A stretch of 7,708 nucleotides of DNA, taken from the NCBI GenBank assembly GCA_947245315.1, contig CAMXNV010000105.1, forward strand, positions 1-7,708. The letters run 5' to 3'. A program made the translations under genes and the position numbers. This DNA is from an uncultured Oscillibacter sp. GTDB taxonomy: Bacteria; Bacillota; Clostridia; Oscillospirales; Oscillospiraceae. The notes under the pieces were generated by a model. It saw nothing but the letters and a program-made list of their open reading frames with translations, had not been told where the DNA came from and searched no databases. Shown piece after piece: positions 6,638 to 7,708 of the stretch; the stretch's first letter is position 1; the number at the start of each line of letters is the position of its first letter.

Positions 6638-7255
6638 ATGGGAACGATTGTTGTAAACGCCATAGGGGAACAGTGCCCCATTCCGGTGGTGAAGGCCACC
6701 CGGGCCCTGCGGGCCATGACGGAGCCGGGGACCCTGGAGGTCCATGTAGACAATGAGATCGCCGTCCAGAACCTGACCCGGATGGCCGCCGGGCACAAGC
6801 TGACGGCTACATCTGAGAAACGGGGTGAGAAGGAGTTCGTGGTCACCATGGAGGTGACGGACCCCGCCGGGGAGGCCCCCCTGGAGGAGCCCCCCCTGTC
6901 CTGCGCCCCGGACGCCAGGGGGAACCTGGTGGTGGCGGTGGACAGCGCCGTGATGGGCCACGGCAGCGACGAGCTGGGGAAGGTGCTGATGAAGGGTTTT
7001 CTCTTTGCCGTGAGCCAGCTCCCGGAGCTGCCCCGCACCATGCTCTTCTACAACGGCGGGGCCCACCTCACCTGCACGGGCTCCGAGTCCCTGGAGGACC
7101 TGAAGAGCCTGGAGGCCCAGGGGGTGGAGATTCTCACCTGCGGCACCTGCCTGAACCACTACGGCCTGACGGACCAGCTGGCCGTGGGGGGCGTGACCAA
7201 CATGTACAGCATCGTGGAGAAGCTGGCGGGGGCGGGCAAGGTGGTCAAGCCGTGA
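6638..7255 (+). CDS. yedF: YedF-type selenium metabolism protein (TusA-like plus DsrE-like)
   Basis: 205-residue cytosolic protein with two parts. Residues 1-70 form a TusA/SirA-like domain carrying the CPIPVVK motif (CPxP, Cys13), the persulfide- or selenide-carrying cysteine in this family. Residues about 85-205 form a DsrE-like domain with FYNGGAHLTCTGS and a second cysteine pair in the CGTCLNHYGL motif. This two-domain form is known as selenium metabolism protein YedF, which co-occurs with selD and selenium-dependent molybdenum hydroxylases. The exact reaction is not established; sulfur or selenium relay is inferred from the cysteines. The start has a good GGAGG at 8 nt. Its stop overlaps the next gene as GTGA, and that gene encodes a class-V aminotransferase able to release sulfur or selenium, supporting a joint role. 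Confidence 0.88.
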   Translation: MGTIVVNAIGEQCPIPVVKATRALRAMTEPGTLEVHVDNEIAVQNLTRMAAGHKLTATSEKRGEKEFVVTMEVTDPAGEAPLEEPPLSCAPDARGNLVVAVDSAVMGHGSDELGKVLMKGFLFAVSQLPELPRTMLFYNGGAHLTCTGSESLEDLKSLEAQGVEILTCGTCLNHYGLTDQLAVGGVTNMYSIVEKLAGAGKVVKP

Positions 7256-7708
7256 TCTACCTGGACAACGCCGCCACCACCCGGGCCAAGCCCCCCGCCG
7301 TGGCCGCCGCCGTGCTGGAGGCCCTGTCCTCCTACGGCAACTGCGGCCGGGGGGGCCACGAGGGGGCCCTGTCGGCGGCCCGGACCGTCTACGGCGTCCG
7401 GGAGAAGCTCGCCGCCCTGCTGGGTTGCCCCCGGGCGGATCACGTGTGCTTTACCCCCAACTCCACCCTGGCCCTGAACATCGCCATCGGCGGCCTGCTG
7501 AACCCCGGGGACCACGTGATCTCCACGGACCTGGAGCACAACTCCGTCCTCCGGCCCCTGTACCGGCTCCGGGAGCAGGGGGTGCTGGCGGACTTCGTCC
7601 CGGCGGACTGGCGGGGACGGCTGGACTACGGCGCCTTTTCCAGGCTCCTCCGGCCGGAGACCCGGGCCGTGATCTGCACCCACGCCTCCAACCTCACCGG
7701 GGACCTGG
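7252..7708 (+). CDS. Cysteine desulfurase/selenocysteine lyase-like class-V aminotransferase, 3'-truncated
   Basis: The frame starts at GTG 7252, whose last bases form the TGA of yedF (GTGA), and stays open to the end of the window (152 codons). The N-terminus (V/M)IYLDNAATTRAKPPAV is the signature start of class-V PLP-dependent cysteine desulfurases. Also present are the CFTPNSTLALNIAIGGLL cofactor-binding helix region, GDHVISTDLEHNSVLRPL with the conserved His, and THASNLTGDL. The Schiff-base lysine and catalytic cysteine loop lie beyond the window. It resembles the NifS-like subfamily (EF2568 type) found with yedF and selD in selenium-dependent molybdenum hydroxylase loci. The enzyme would release sulfur or selenium from cysteine or selenocysteine, perhaps handing it to YedF. 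There is little ribosome-binding sequence, so translational coupling is likely. Confidence 0.88.
   Translation, partial: MIYLDNAATTRAKPPAVAAAVLEALSSYGNCGRGGHEGALSAARTVYGVREKLAALLGCPRADHVCFTPNSTLALNIAIGGLLNPGDHVISTDLEHNSVLRPLYRLREQGVLADFVPADWRGRLDYGAFSRLLRPETRAVICTHASNLTGDL

Noticed and set aside
6394..7159. Two minus-strand frames (215 and 250 codons) across yedF and the intergenic region
   Set aside because: They run antisense to yedF, have no recognisable domain, and cross both promoters.
1..7708. CRISPR arrays, tRNA or rRNA genes, insertion sequences
   Set aside because: No regularly spaced repeats, RNA gene signatures, transposase motifs or terminal inverted repeats were seen.

Overview
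The window is GC-rich bacterial DNA (roughly 65% GC by eye) and is almost entirely coding. A lipoprotein-type solute-binding protein, a large hybrid sensor kinase, a GPH-family sugar symporter and a YedF/class-V aminotransferase pair together suggest a high-GC Clostridia (Oscillospirales-type gut anaerobe). That placement is inference from gene content and style; no marker gene is present.

Layout: (1) 1-699, plus strand, the C-terminal part of a GPH/melibiose-type cation:sugar symporter, ending at a strong hairpin terminator (713-759). This terminator probably also serves the converging gene. (2) 758-6119, minus strand, an apparent two-gene operon: a lipoprotein extracellular solute-binding protein (6119-4650), then, after a 1-nt gap, a very large hybrid sensor histidine kinase (4648-758). 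Its layout is TM, extracellular Cache-like sensor, TM, PAS, degenerate GGDEF, GAF-like, HisKA, HATPase, receiver. (3) 6120-6637, a divergent intergenic region with a promoter on each strand. The minus-strand operon has an unusually long GC-rich leader of about 255 nt carrying a 13-bp direct repeat. (4) 6638-7708, plus strand, yedF followed by a cysteine desulfurase-like gene that overlaps it (GTGA) and runs off the window. This pair is typical of selenium-dependent molybdenum hydroxylase maturation loci.

The most striking observation is that the kinase reading frame is interrupted by one in-frame TGA (4375-4373, codon 92 counted from the ATG at 4648). It lies between the first membrane helix and the sensor domain. 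The frame is otherwise intact for about 1,205 further codons with every catalytic motif preserved. The TGA lies in the 5' arm of a perfect 8-bp hairpin (GAGGAGGG/CCCTCCTC), and an AGGAGG overlaps its last base. This could be a recent nonsense mutation, a sequencing error, a reinitiation site or a recoding event. A selenocysteine reading is tempting beside yedF, but the hairpin geometry does not fit bacterial SECIS well. TGA is used as an ordinary stop by three other genes here, so wholesale code reassignment is excluded.

Functionally, the binding protein has no permease genes beside it and sits directly upstream of a kinase with an extracellular sensor. It is therefore more likely a ligand-capturing partner of the kinase than a transporter subunit. 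The converging sugar symporter is a plausible, but unproven, target of that signalling.
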